A DNA stretch of 34,335 bases from Holophagae bacterium (GTDB lineage: Bacteria > Acidobacteriota > Thermoanaerobaculia > Thermoanaerobaculales > Thermoanaerobaculaceae): positions 1 through 34,335 of the forward strand of contig JAAYVZ010000004.1 in assembly GCA_012516935.1 (NCBI GenBank). Direction: 5' to 3'. The notes below the pieces were generated by a model. It made no database searches. It saw only the letters and a list, made by a program, of their open reading frames with translations, and had not been told where the DNA came from. Positions within the stretch are counted from its first letter, which is position 1. Each line of letters starts with the position of its first letter. Below are positions 24,802 to 32,868 of this stretch, one piece after another. The translations under genes were made by a program, and so were the position numbers.

Positions 24802-26727
24802 CTACCGCTTGTTGCTGACCTGCATCGTGATCGTCGCCCAGGTTTTGACCTTGATGCCGCCCTTGGTCGCCGCCTTGAAACGGTACTGCCGTGCTGCCTC
24901 GGCGCAGGCCTCGTCGACGCCCAGCTTGGGCACTGGGAACGGCCGCAGAACCTGAACGTCCTCGACCAGGCCCTTGGCGTTGACCAGCGCCTTGAGGATG
25001 ACCAGCCCCTGGAGCGACTGGCGGGACATAAGGAATACCCGCGAGTAGGACGGCTTGGCATCCTGGAGGATTTGCGGCGGCACGTCTACCAGCGTCGGGT
25101 CGACGAGGTCGTTCTCTTTCAGGCCGTCTCCGAGCCCGATCCCCGGCGCGGCCGGTACCGGTGCAACCGTGGGAGCCACGGCGGCCGGAGCCTGGGTTGC
25201 CGGCGGCGCTGTCGGTGGTGCCGTGGTCGGCACCGCCGCAGGCAGCGTGGCGACCGGCGCGGCAGTGGGCTGCGGGATCGGTGTCGGCACAACTGGAGGT
25301 GAGGTCGGTACCACAACCGGTGCCGCCACCTTGGCCTCGAGCTGCTTGGCCTGCGCCTCGATGGCAGCCAACCTCTCGCGCCGCTGCCGGTCCGCTTCCT
25401 CGCGCGCCCTGATATCGGCTTCGATCTTGGCCTGCTCCTCGGCCGTCAGCTTCCTCGGCCCGGCGCCCTTGCGGCTGTCCTCGAGCTGTTGCTGCAGCTC
25501 GGCCGCCTTGATACGCTCGGCCTCGGCCTCTCGTCTGAGCACCTCGATCTGCTGGTTGTACGCATCGAGCTGACGTTTGACCTCGTTGCGGAGCGACTCG
25601 GAGTCGATCCCAGCCTGAGGGGTTGGTCGCAAGAGCAGGATACCCACCACAACAGCCAGCACCGCCACCGCGCCGATCGCGACGTACAGGCCGGTTCGGC
25701 TCGAGGCCGGCTGCTCCACGACAACGGGTGCCGGGGTTTCGGAGGCCGCTGGTTTGGGTGGCTGGTAGTAGGCCGCGACGTCGAGACCCCGCTCTTTCTG
25801 CAGCTCGCGGTCTTCCTGCTCGATGTCGTTCCGATAGAGCCGGTCCATGAAAAGCGCAAGGTTGAAGGTGGTCGGCGAGTACGCTCCGCCGTAGAGCAGC
25901 TTCTCGAGCTCACGCTTGAGCTCGGCGGCCGAGCCGAAGCGCTCCTCCGGGCGAGTCGCGAGGGTCTTGCGCAGGATGGCCATCACGTCTGCGGGGACCG
26001 CACCTTCTTCGAACGCCAGCTGCGGGGCGGTGAGCGCCGCCGCTCGCACCGTCGGATCGGCCGGCAGCGGCGATCCGGTGAGGAGTTGGAAGAGAATCGC
26101 TCCGACTGAATACACGTCCGTGCGCCGGCTCGCCGGCTGCCCACCCAAAACCTCGGGCGCCAGGTAGGGGGCCGCCGCATCCTTGAGCGCCGGTACCTTG
26201 GCGAGGTTGGCGAGAAAGCCCTTGGCAAGCCCGAAACCGCCCGCCATCGCCTCGCCGTCGTTGCCGATCATCACCATGTGAGGGAGGAGGAAGCCGTGGT
26301 GGAGAGGCTCACCACCGACCTCGACAGACAGAGCCGAGGCCAGAGCCGCAGTGATCTTCTCGGCGATCAGGAGAGCGTTGTCGATGGCAATCGGGAACTG
26401 TTCGTGCGCCACCCTTTCGAGGAGCTGGTCGAGGGGCTGAGAAGGAACGTAGTCCCAGGCGAGGTAGGGAACGCCCTTCTCACGGCCGACGGAGGCGTTG
26501 CGCACGATGCTGCTCGCCTTGAGCGTCTGCGCGATTTGGTTGGCCGCCGCAAAGTCGGCGCTCATGAGGTTGCGGTCGAGTCCGATCTGGTCGAGGCGCC
26601 GGAGCCAGACGATGCGCTTGAACCCCGTGCGTTCCATTTCGCCGGCTCGCCACAGAGATCCAACACCTCCCCTGGCGCGCTCCTTGAGGAGCAGGAAGTT
26701 ACCGAAAGTAGTGTAGGAATCAGCCAT
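24802..26727 (-). CDS. Pseudokinase-transmembrane-coiled coil-TonB C-terminal domain fusion protein
   Basis: This is a 641-residue protein. Residues ~8-290 have a Ser/Thr-kinase fold with glycine loop ARGGVGSLWRA and the activation-segment end APYLAPE plus DVYSVGAILFQLLTG. Catalytic residues are missing: the VAIK lysine is Arg43, the HRD loop reads HGF (144-146) and DFG reads GFG (164-166). A single membrane helix follows at ~346-366. Next come a charged coiled coil (~375-470; NEVKRQLDAYNQQIEVLRRE) and a Pro/Ala/Thr-rich linker (~475-545). A TonB C-terminal domain (~546-641) ends it (QGLVILKALVNAKGLVEDV, AARQYRFKAATKGG). The kinase-like part should be cytoplasmic and the TonB part periplasmic. 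It may be a ligand-binding switch or a scaffold rather than an enzyme. ATG at 26727 has GGAGGAGGG upstream. It lies 53 bp after ruvX on the same strand. Confidence 0.9.
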   Translation of the reverse strand: MADSYTTFGNFLLLKERARGGVGSLWRAGEMERTGFKRIVWLRRLDQIGLDRNLMSADFAAANQIAQTLKASSIVRNASVGREKGVPYLAWDYVPSQPLDQLLERVAHEQFPIAIDNALLIAEKITAALASALSVEVGGEPLHHGFLLPHMVMIGNDGEAMAGGFGLAKGFLANLAKVPALKDAAAPYLAPEVLGGQPASRRTDVYSVGAILFQLLTGSPLPADPTVRAAALTAPQLAFEEGAVPADVMAILRKTLATRPEERFGSAAELKRELEKLLYGGAYSPTTFNLALFMDRLYRNDIEQEDRELQKERGLDVAAYYQPPKPAASETPAPVVVEQPASSRTGLYVAIGAVAVLAVVVGILLLRPTPQAGIDSESLRNEVKRQLDAYNQQIEVLRREAEAERIKAAELQQQLEDSRKGAGPRKLTAEEQAKIEADIRAREEADRQRRERLAAIEAQAKQLEAKVAAPVVVPTSPPVVPTPIPQPTAAPVATLPAAVPTTAPPTAPPATQAPAAVAPTVAPVPAAPGIGLGDGLKENDLVDPTLVDVPPQILQDAKPSYSRVFLMSRQSLQGLVILKALVNAKGLVEDVQVLRPFPVPKLGVDEACAEAARQYRFKAATKGGIKVKTWATITMQVSNKR

Positions 26728-26780
26728 TGCCTGCCCTCCTCCGCATCCCACCGCAACGCTATCACCGGTAATGGACCGGG

Positions 26781-27227
26781 TCAACGGGGATCGCTTCCTC
26801 TCGTGAGCCTCGCCTGACCTGCCAGGTGGCGCTGGAGGATGATCTCAGCCGCAACACCGTCCACCTGCCGAGGCCAGCGACCACGCGGCACGCCCTCGGC
26901 CGCCAGACGGCGTTCGGCCTCGCGGGTGCTCCCGGCCTCGTCCTCCTCGACCACGGGTATCTGCAGCCGGGCCCGCAGCGCCTCCAGCGTTGCCGTGATC
27001 CGGGTCCCACCGCGTCCCACGCCGGACGAGGTCCGTGGCACGCCGACCACCACCGCTTCGACGCCTCGGTCCCGGCAGAGCTCCGCCACTCGCTCAGCGA
27101 GCGCAGTTGGGCCTCGAAACGCCAGGGGTGGCAACCGGGTAACCGCCACCTCGCCGGGATCGGACACGGCCATCCCTACCCGCTCGGCACCGATGTCGAG
27201 GCAAAGCCACCGCACGCACAGCAGCAT
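26781..27227 (-). CDS. ruvX: RuvX/YqgF-family putative pre-16S rRNA nuclease
   Basis: This 148-residue RNase H-fold protein belongs to the YqgF family, involved in 16S rRNA 5'-end maturation and earlier called a Holliday-junction resolvase. It has the first catalytic Asp in CLDIGAERVGMAVSD, the glycine-rich VVVGVPRTSSG, DEAGSTREAERRL (usual DExxTTxEAExxL) and the last Asp in QVDGVAAEIILQRHL. ATG at 27227 or GTG at 27215 (directly before RWLCLD) are possible starts; the frame extends to 27338 across the lptD start. It is divergent from lptD by only 58 bp and upstream of the pseudokinase gene. Confidence 0.88.
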   Translation of the reverse strand: MLLCVRWLCLDIGAERVGMAVSDPGEVAVTRLPPLAFRGPTALAERVAELCRDRGVEAVVVGVPRTSSGVGRGGTRITATLEALRARLQIPVVEEDEAGSTREAERRLAAEGVPRGRWPRQVDGVAAEIILQRHLAGQARLTRGSDPR

Positions 27228-27271
27228 AGCCCCGGTCGGCCCGGCTTCCCAGCTACCGGAAGCCCTCGGGG

Positions 27272-27277
27272 TACAAT
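27272..27277 (+). promoter_or_regulatory. Predicted -10 box of lptD
   Basis: TACAAT lies eight bases before the lptD ATG at 27286. This is the distance from a -10 box to a transcription start, and there is no Shine-Dalgarno sequence. No convincing -35 at 17 bp. Confidence 0.5.
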
Positions 27278-27285
27278 CCGGCCGC

Positions 27286-29463
27286 ATGCGATGCCCACCT
27301 GCACATGGTGGACGGCAGCCGGGCACTCGACATATCACCGAAGCCCTGCTCGCCTTCTCGCTCGCCCTCGGCGCCTGGGCCGGAGAGCCCGCAGGGCCGG
27401 CTCAGGCCATCAGCCTCCAGGCTCAGCACCAGCAGTGGGTGGAGGACCAGCTCCTGTGTGCCCAGGGAAGTGTGCGCGTGTCCTATCAGGATATCCGCCT
27501 ACAGTGCGACGAGATCGAGGTCGACCTCTCGACGATGAAGCTGAGGGCCTCGGGCCGGGTCGTATTGGACCAGGCCGACAGCCGGATGGCGTGCGATCGG
27601 CTCGAGTTCGACCTCCGCAAGAAGGTCGGCACCCTCTATGCCGTCGATGCCTTCTTGCCCCCCACGTACTACTTCCGTGGCGCCGAGCTGGAGAAGCTCG
27701 ATGAGACGCACTACCGGATCAAGGACGGGCTGTTCACGAGCTGCCAGCTCACTACCGACGCGCCGCCTTGGAGCATCGACGTGGCCGAGGCGACGCTGGA
27801 GATCGAGGGGTACGGGCACTTCCGGGGCGTATCCATGCGGGTTCAGGGTGTCCCGGTGTTCTATACGCCCCGCCTCCTGTGGCCGATCAAGCGCGACCGG
27901 GCAGCCGGCTTCCTCGTTCCCAACTTCGGCTTCAACGACCGCCACGGCGCCTACCTGGGAACGGCGTTCTTCTGGCCAGTGTCGCGGGCGTTCGACACCA
28001 CCTTCTATCTCGATCTCTACTCCAAAGACTATGTCGGGATCGGCGACGAGCTGCGTTGGGCGCCGGCCGAGAATGCCCGCGGCTCGCTCCAGCTCTACAC
28101 CCTCCGCGACCCGGCAACCAACCACTGGGAGTGGAAAGCCTTCGGCAAGCACAGTCAGCTTCTCGCCGGTGGCTACTCGATCAAGGGTCAGATCGACGAG
28201 ACCTCCGACCTCGACTTCTTCCGGCGCTTCGAGCGCAGCGCCGACCGCAACACGCGTCCGGACCTCTTCTCTTTCCTCACGCTCAGCCGGACGTGGGGCG
28301 CCCAGTCGGTCAACCTGCGCTCGGACCACCGCCGGCGCGTGTACGAGACCCTGACCGGCCAGACCACGCCCCCGCCTGACCTCGTGCTCGACAGGCTGGC
28401 GGAGGTGGAGTACAGGCTGCGTTCCACGAGGGTGGGAGCGACACCGCTGTACGTGTCTTTGGTGGCGCTCGGCGATGCCCTCAGGGTCGAGCGTTCCGAA
28501 ACGCTCACGGGCCAGTACGGGCGCCTCGACGTGTTTCCAACCGTCTCTCTTTTGACCTCGGGCTTGCCCTGGCTCAGCCTCACCCCGACGATCGGCGGTC
28601 GAGAAACGTACTACACCAGACGCTATGAACTCGACGCCAACCGGCGGCCGGTACGCTTCGCCGATGAGGCGCTCGCGCGCTCGTACTGGACGGGCGGGCT
28701 ATCTCTCGTTGGCCCCTCGGTCTCGCGGATTTGGGAGCTTGCGTCGGGAAACAAGCTCAAGCATCTCGTCGAGCCCCGCGTCGAGTACTCGTACATTTCC
28801 AATCCCGGTGATCAGCGCATCATCCCGGTCTTCGACGAGAAGGACTCGGTGCTGGTCGCCAACCGCTGCCGCTGGATCATCGGCAACCGGCTCTTCTACA
28901 AGGAAGGTGCCGCCGGCAGCCGCGAGGTCGCGAGCTTGGAGCTGTACCAGGACTACTCGTTCACCGGTCCTCTCACCTATGCACGCCCACCCTTGGAGGA
29001 GAGCCGCAAGGGACCCTTCACGGCAGCTCTGCGCACCACTCCGTGGCAGGGGCTGTCGATCGACGTTCGGGCCAGCGCCGGTCCGTTTGCCGGCTCCATG
29101 CGCAACACCTCCCTCACGAGCAGCCTGGCTCGCGGGGCATCGAACGTGGCCCTGACCTGGAGCTCGACGTACGACCCGCTCAAGGCACGCATGACCGCCT
29201 CGCAAGCCGTCCTCTCCGGCGCGCTCAGCCCATCCGGCGGCAGGTGGCGCCTAGAGACGCGTATGGTTTACGACTTCCAGAACCGACTCGCCCTCGACCA
29301 ACGATACGCTTTCCGCTGGCGTGGGAGCTGCTGGTCCGCGTTTGCCGAGTATCGCGACTACAGGGCCCCCGGCCTCAACTCCCGCGACTACAGGATCTCC
29401 ATCGACCTCACCGGCCTCGGCACGTTCCTGGACATCCACGGCGGCCTCGACTCCAGCCCATGA
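27286..29463 (+). CDS. lptD: LPS-assembly protein LptD (OstA/Imp)
   Basis: This 725-residue outer-membrane protein inserts lipopolysaccharide into the outer leaflet with LptE, receiving it from LptA. After a signal-like stretch (LLAFSLALGAWA) comes the periplasmic β-jellyroll (~45-125; GSVRVSYQDIRLQCDEIEVD, LRASGRVVLDQADSRM). The barrel start is diagnostic: YRIKDGLFTSCQLTTDAPPW, GVPVFYTPRLLWPIK, RAAGFLVPNFGFNDRHGAYLG. The C-terminal ~450 residues alternate as β-strands. It is similar in size to the ~780-residue E. coli protein. ATG at 27286 is the only sensible start; the frame runs open to 26839 but that region is antisense to ruvX. In E. coli surA follows lptD directly; here a SurA-like gene lies 3.4 kb downstream. 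Confidence 0.93.
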   Translation: MRCPPAHGGRQPGTRHITEALLAFSLALGAWAGEPAGPAQAISLQAQHQQWVEDQLLCAQGSVRVSYQDIRLQCDEIEVDLSTMKLRASGRVVLDQADSRMACDRLEFDLRKKVGTLYAVDAFLPPTYYFRGAELEKLDETHYRIKDGLFTSCQLTTDAPPWSIDVAEATLEIEGYGHFRGVSMRVQGVPVFYTPRLLWPIKRDRAAGFLVPNFGFNDRHGAYLGTAFFWPVSRAFDTTFYLDLYSKDYVGIGDELRWAPAENARGSLQLYTLRDPATNHWEWKAFGKHSQLLAGGYSIKGQIDETSDLDFFRRFERSADRNTRPDLFSFLTLSRTWGAQSVNLRSDHRRRVYETLTGQTTPPPDLVLDRLAEVEYRLRSTRVGATPLYVSLVALGDALRVERSETLTGQYGRLDVFPTVSLLTSGLPWLSLTPTIGGRETYYTRRYELDANRRPVRFADEALARSYWTGGLSLVGPSVSRIWELASGNKLKHLVEPRVEYSYISNPGDQRIIPVFDEKDSVLVANRCRWIIGNRLFYKEGAAGSREVASLELYQDYSFTGPLTYARPPLEESRKGPFTAALRTTPWQGLSIDVRASAGPFAGSMRNTSLTSSLARGASNVALTWSSTYDPLKARMTASQAVLSGALSPSGGRWRLETRMVYDFQNRLALDQRYAFRWRGSCWSAFAEYRDYRAPGLNSRDYRISIDLTGLGTFLDIHGGLDSSP

Positions 29464-29573
29464 TGCCCCGGCCGTGCGCCGAAGGTTTGCCGCTGGCCCC
29501 CGGAAAGCCCTGTGCGCTTGCCTCCCGGCCCGCAGCCCCTACGCTGCGTGCAGGTTCGTTCCAGCGTGCTACC

Positions 29574-29593
29574 AAGGGGACATTTCTAAAGAG
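29574..29593. repeat. Possible mobile-element end relic
   Basis: AAGGGGACATTTCTAAAGAG resembles GGGGACATTTCTA-type strings that I have seen repeated at ends of some transposable elements in environmental bacteria. There is one copy, no transposase and no partner repeat. It lies in the 199 bp between lptD and the tRNA gene, which otherwise holds only the tRNA promoter. Confidence 0.2.
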
Positions 29594-29618
29594 CCTTGAC
29601 GCGCCAGGTCATCGGTGG

Positions 29619-29647
29619 TTGCGGGCCGACGGAGCGTGGTGTATTCT
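29619..29647 (+). promoter_or_regulatory. Predicted promoter of the tRNA-Pro gene
   Basis: TTGCGG (29619-29624) and TATTCT (29642-29647) are 17 bp apart. Transcription would begin near 29654, nine bases before the mature tRNA. Confidence 0.6.
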
Positions 29648-29662
29648 TCGCTTTCGCCGGGT

Positions 29663-29739
<77 letters not shown>

Positions 29740-30017
29740 TTTCCTCATCCTCGCCATGTTCGCATTTCGTCACTCATGCTGCGGCTCGTGCACGACGGCA
29801 CGCTTCTTGCTTTTCGGACCGGCGACCCCGTGGCGGCACTACCGACGCCCGGACGGACGGCCCACGCTCAGAGTGCACCAGCGACAGCGCTGAGCAACTC
29901 GAAACCGGGTAGACTGGCGACGCGATGGGCCGAGGTGAGAGGGATGCCTTTTTGGCCACACGCCCTTCGCCGACGGGGAGAGGCGAGGTGCCATCTTGAG
30001 GCCTCTCGCAGGAGCGG
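29740..30017 (+). promoter_or_regulatory. Leader region between tRNA-Pro and the envelope operon
   Basis: This 278 bp contains TAGACT (29910-29915), a -10 candidate matching those of rho and the GGDEF gene. Nine bases later there is an ATG (29925) opening a 24-codon ORF that stops near 29999. It lacks a Shine-Dalgarno sequence and its second half overlaps GC-rich dyad text (TCGCC...GGCGA), so translation is doubtful. AGGAG precedes the real gene at 30018. Confidence 0.35.
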
Positions 30018-30896
30018 ATGATGCGGCGAGCAACCGACAACTTGGCTTTGGCTGCCATGGCCGTTCTCGGCGGTGCTTGGACTGCGGCGGCGCAGCCTCA
30101 GGCAGCATCTGTACCGGACCCCAAGGTCGTCGTCCAACGAGCCTGTGATGCCCTGGGAGGCCTCGACGCCTTCCGGAAGCTGGGAATCCTCGGCATCCAA
30201 ACGGACCGTGAGGAGATCACCCAAGACGGGAAGGTCTCCAACGACTCGTATCTCGTGATCATGGACACTCCCGGGCCGATCCCCGGCCGACTGGAGATCG
30301 CCAGCACCAAGACCATCGCCGCCGACGACGGGACGGGCGGTTGGGCACTCGCCAACGGCAAGCCCGATCAACGCCCGGCCACCCAACACATGGTGAAGCG
30401 GACGTTGACGAGCTACACCTTTTCGCTTTTGGCACCCTTTTCCCTCACCTGGGACGGCGTCACGCACAAGTCCGTGCAGCCGGGCGTGATCGCAGGCCGA
30501 CCCGTGTGGCGGCTCGAGATCGAGGTCGGGAGTGGGTTCTTCGCCTCGCCACAGGTTTCCCGAACCTGGTTTTTCGACTTCGATCAGAATTCGTTCGAGC
30601 TGATCCAGGCCATAAGCCCCGCTACCGACCTCGGCAAGGGAATCCGGGCCGATGGCATGCTCGTCGTCGTCACGCACCGCGTCAAGGTCGGTGGTGTGTC
30701 GCTGCCCTCCAGTGAGAAGGTCATCGGCCTCGACGAGGCCGGCAACCAAAAGAGCCACACCCGGATCAAGACGCTCAAGTACAAGCTGATCTCGAGCACC
30801 GAGGCCGGGTTGCTCTTCCCCAACCCGATTCCGCCCGACCAGCGTCCCAAACCCCCGCAGATGCCGATGCCCGGCTCTGCAGCGCGACCCAGCTAG
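30018..30896 (+). CDS. Secreted protein, possibly LolA/LolB-like fold; function unknown
   Basis: This 292-residue protein starts with a signal peptide (LALAAMAVLGGAWTAAAQ). The mature part begins with a helix (VVVQRACDALGGLDAFRKL) followed by many β-strands (GILGIQTDREEI, VSRTWFFDFDQNSFELIQA, GMLVVVTHRVKV). Such helix-then-sheet proteins with an ALGG-L-F helix are common in Acidobacteriota-type genomes and look like the lipoprotein-carrier (LolA-like) β-sheet family; this is a fold guess, not a firm match. The tail is Pro-rich. ATG at 30018 has AGGAG upstream; the next codon is also Met. It is the first gene of a probable four-gene run ending at 33825. Confidence 0.7.
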   Translation: MMRRATDNLALAAMAVLGGAWTAAAQPQAASVPDPKVVVQRACDALGGLDAFRKLGILGIQTDREEITQDGKVSNDSYLVIMDTPGPIPGRLEIASTKTIAADDGTGGWALANGKPDQRPATQHMVKRTLTSYTFSLLAPFSLTWDGVTHKSVQPGVIAGRPVWRLEIEVGSGFFASPQVSRTWFFDFDQNSFELIQAISPATDLGKGIRADGMLVVVTHRVKVGGVSLPSSEKVIGLDEAGNQKSHTRIKTLKYKLISSTEAGLLFPNPIPPDQRPKPPQMPMPGSAARPS

Positions 30897-30941
30897 CCGC
30901 TGGGCAACATTTGGTTGAGCCTTTCCTCCTGGGAGGTGGTC

Positions 30942-32000
30942 ATGTGTAGATCGGTACACGCAATGCTGATCGCCGGGGTGATGATGCTCGCCGTGTCAGC
31001 GGCAGCCCAACCATCGCCCGCTCTCGATCCTTCCAGCCAGCTCGCCGAGCTCCAGCGCGCCAGCCAGGCACTGGAGCACCGCCTCGACGAGCTGGCCAAA
31101 GCGATCGACGACCTCGCCTGGTTCGCCCGGGTCGGGGACATCGCGGTTATCGACAAGTGGCGGATCGTCGGTCCTCCGGACGCCAACCCCGCCAACCCAC
31201 AGGCACCCGGTGCCACCAATCCGGTCAAGTTCTATACGTACACATTCGTCCCCAAGGACCGCCCCGCCAACCTCAAGCTCCCCTTGGTGGTATTGCCCCA
31301 CGGTGGCGTCCACGCCGACTTCACGACCTACCACACGCACATCATCCGGGAGCTGATGGCTATGGGCTACGTCGTCGTGGCACCGGAATACCGGGGCTCG
31401 ACCGGGTATGGCCAGGGCTTCTGGCAGCTCATAGATTACGGTGGCAGAGAGGTCGACGATGTCCAAGCGGCGCGGGATTGGGCGATCGAGAGCTTCGATT
31501 TCGTCGATCCCAAACGCGTGGGCATGGTGGGGTGGAGCCACGGTGGCCTCATCGCACTCCTCGCTGCCAACCGCTTCCCGGACGCCTACGCCTGTGTCTT
31601 TGCCGGCGTACCCGTGTCCGACTTGATCGCCCGGCTGGGTTACTACGACGAGGACTACCGGGAGCTCTTCTCGGCCCCCTACCACGTCGGCAAGACGGTC
31701 CGCCAGAACATCCCCGAGTACAAGCGGCGCTCACCGGTGTGGAACGTCGACCACATCCGCTCGCCGCTTCTCATCCACACCACGACCAACGATGAGGACG
31801 TGAACGTGCTCGAGGTCGAGCACCTCATCCAGGCGCTGAAAGCCGCTGGCAAGACCTTCGAGTACAAGATCTGGGAGGATGCGCCAGGAGGTCACAGCTT
31901 CGACCGGATGGATACGCTGTCGGCCCGTCAGGTGCGCCGTCAGATCTGGTCGTTTCTGGCCCGACACCTGCATCCGCCGCGGCCAGAGGCCGGGCTCTAG
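30942..32000 (+). CDS. Secreted S9-type (prolyl oligopeptidase family) α/β-hydrolase
   Basis: This is a 352-residue exported hydrolase. A signal peptide (AMLIAGVMMLAVSAAAQ) is followed by a heptad-rich helix (LAELQRASQALEHRLDELAK) and the catalytic fold. Nucleophile Ser199 sits in GMVGWSHGGLIAL. Asp284 (TTNDEDVNV) and His318 (APGGHSFDR) complete a plausible triad. VVLPHGGVHADF is the oxyanion strand and VVAPEYRGSTGYGQGFW is typical of S9 peptidases, but the β-propeller is absent, so it may be an acylaminoacyl-peptidase-like enzyme or an esterase. ATG at 30942 has GGGAGGTGG upstream. It starts 45 bp after the previous gene. Confidence 0.87.
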   Translation: MCRSVHAMLIAGVMMLAVSAAAQPSPALDPSSQLAELQRASQALEHRLDELAKAIDDLAWFARVGDIAVIDKWRIVGPPDANPANPQAPGATNPVKFYTYTFVPKDRPANLKLPLVVLPHGGVHADFTTYHTHIIRELMAMGYVVVAPEYRGSTGYGQGFWQLIDYGGREVDDVQAARDWAIESFDFVDPKRVGMVGWSHGGLIALLAANRFPDAYACVFAGVPVSDLIARLGYYDEDYRELFSAPYHVGKTVRQNIPEYKRRSPVWNVDHIRSPLLIHTTTNDEDVNVLEVEHLIQALKAAGKTFEYKIWEDAPGGHSFDRMDTLSARQVRRQIWSFLARHLHPPRPEAGL

Positions 32001-32018
32001 GCCCACCAGTGGGTTGGC

Positions 32019-32867
32019 GTGAGACCGCCTGGAAGGCCGACCGCCCCAATCGCAGGTAGGGTCCTGGTGCTCGTCTCGACCCTCGCTCTTGGCGCCTGCC
32101 GGGAGCCAGCCGGGGTGCTGGCCACCGTCGGGAACCGGACCGTCCGCCAGGAGGACCTGATCGCTGTCGTGGAGAGCCAAACTGGCCAGCCGATCGGCGA
32201 GGCACCGCCCGAGCTGGTGGCAACGCTGTTCGAGGGGCTGCTCGATGAAGAGGTGGTGCTGGCGGCCTCCGGTGTGCCAACTGACTCCAAGCTGACTCCC
32301 GTCGCCCGTTCGGCGAGGGTGCGTGAGGCCCTCTTTCAGCTCTGCCCACCGCCTCCCTTGCCCACGGCGGCCGAGGTAGATGCCTTCCTGGTCAGCAGCA
32401 GCGCCGAGGAGCCGGGTGGCGAAAGGTTGCGCTTGCGGCAACTCCTGCTCCCCGATCAGGCCGCTGCGCACGCGGCGCGCGAGCGCCTGCGCAGAGGCGA
32501 GGACTTCGCGGAGGTGTCACGGCAGATGTCGCGAGCTCCCAACGCCGCACAAGGCGGGCTGCTGGGGTGGGTCGGCCCAGGACAGCTCCCTCCGGAGTTC
32601 GAAGCGGCGGTCTTCGCGCTCGCTGTCGGCGGTGTCTCCGAGCCCGTGGCCAGCACCGCAGGTTGGCACATCTTCCAAGTCGTCGAACGGCGCACGACGG
32701 GTAGTGGCGCCGATCCGGCTCGGCGCGAGCGCGCGCGCGCCGAGCTGGCGGCCCAGAAGGCCGAGGCATCCCGCCGAGACTGTCTCCGCGCACTGGCGGC
32801 ACGGATCGGCGTCACGACCCATTGCAAAGATGCTACCTTCCCGTGCCGAAACCCTTTTGAGGCCTGA
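32019..32867 (+). CDS. Parvulin-type peptidyl-prolyl isomerase lipoprotein
   Basis: This is a 282-residue protein with a lipoprotein signal, hydrophobic LVLVSTLALGAC with the lipobox Cys, so it is probably lipid-anchored in the periplasm. The N-terminal part (TVGNRTVRQEDLIAVV, LFEGLLDEEVVLAA) resembles SurA/PrsA N-domains. Residues ~135-230 are a rotamase domain (LRLRQLLLPDQAAAHAARER, LLGWVGPGQLPPEF, VGGVSEPVASTAGWHIFQVV). A charged C-terminal helix follows. The GTG at 32019 is the only start before the signal; its Shine-Dalgarno sequence is weak. It lies 18 bp after the hydrolase stop and 1 bp before the next gene. Confidence 0.87.
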   Translation: MRPPGRPTAPIAGRVLVLVSTLALGACREPAGVLATVGNRTVRQEDLIAVVESQTGQPIGEAPPELVATLFEGLLDEEVVLAASGVPTDSKLTPVARSARVREALFQLCPPPPLPTAAEVDAFLVSSSAEEPGGERLRLRQLLLPDQAAAHAARERLRRGEDFAEVSRQMSRAPNAAQGGLLGWVGPGQLPPEFEAAVFALAVGGVSEPVASTAGWHIFQVVERRTTGSGADPARRERARAELAAQKAEASRRDCLRALAARIGVTTHCKDATFPCRNPFEA

Positions 32868-32868
32868 C

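Noticed and set aside
24950-25330. Repeated Pro/Ala/Thr codons as a DNA tandem repeat or separate gene
   Set aside because: They are the in-frame periplasmic linker of the pseudokinase-TonB protein, typical of TonB-type spacers.
26839-27285. N-terminal extension of LptD by ~150 residues
   Set aside because: The region is the reverse strand of ruvX and translates to Ser/Arg/Thr-rich text; the signal peptide begins after ATG 27286.
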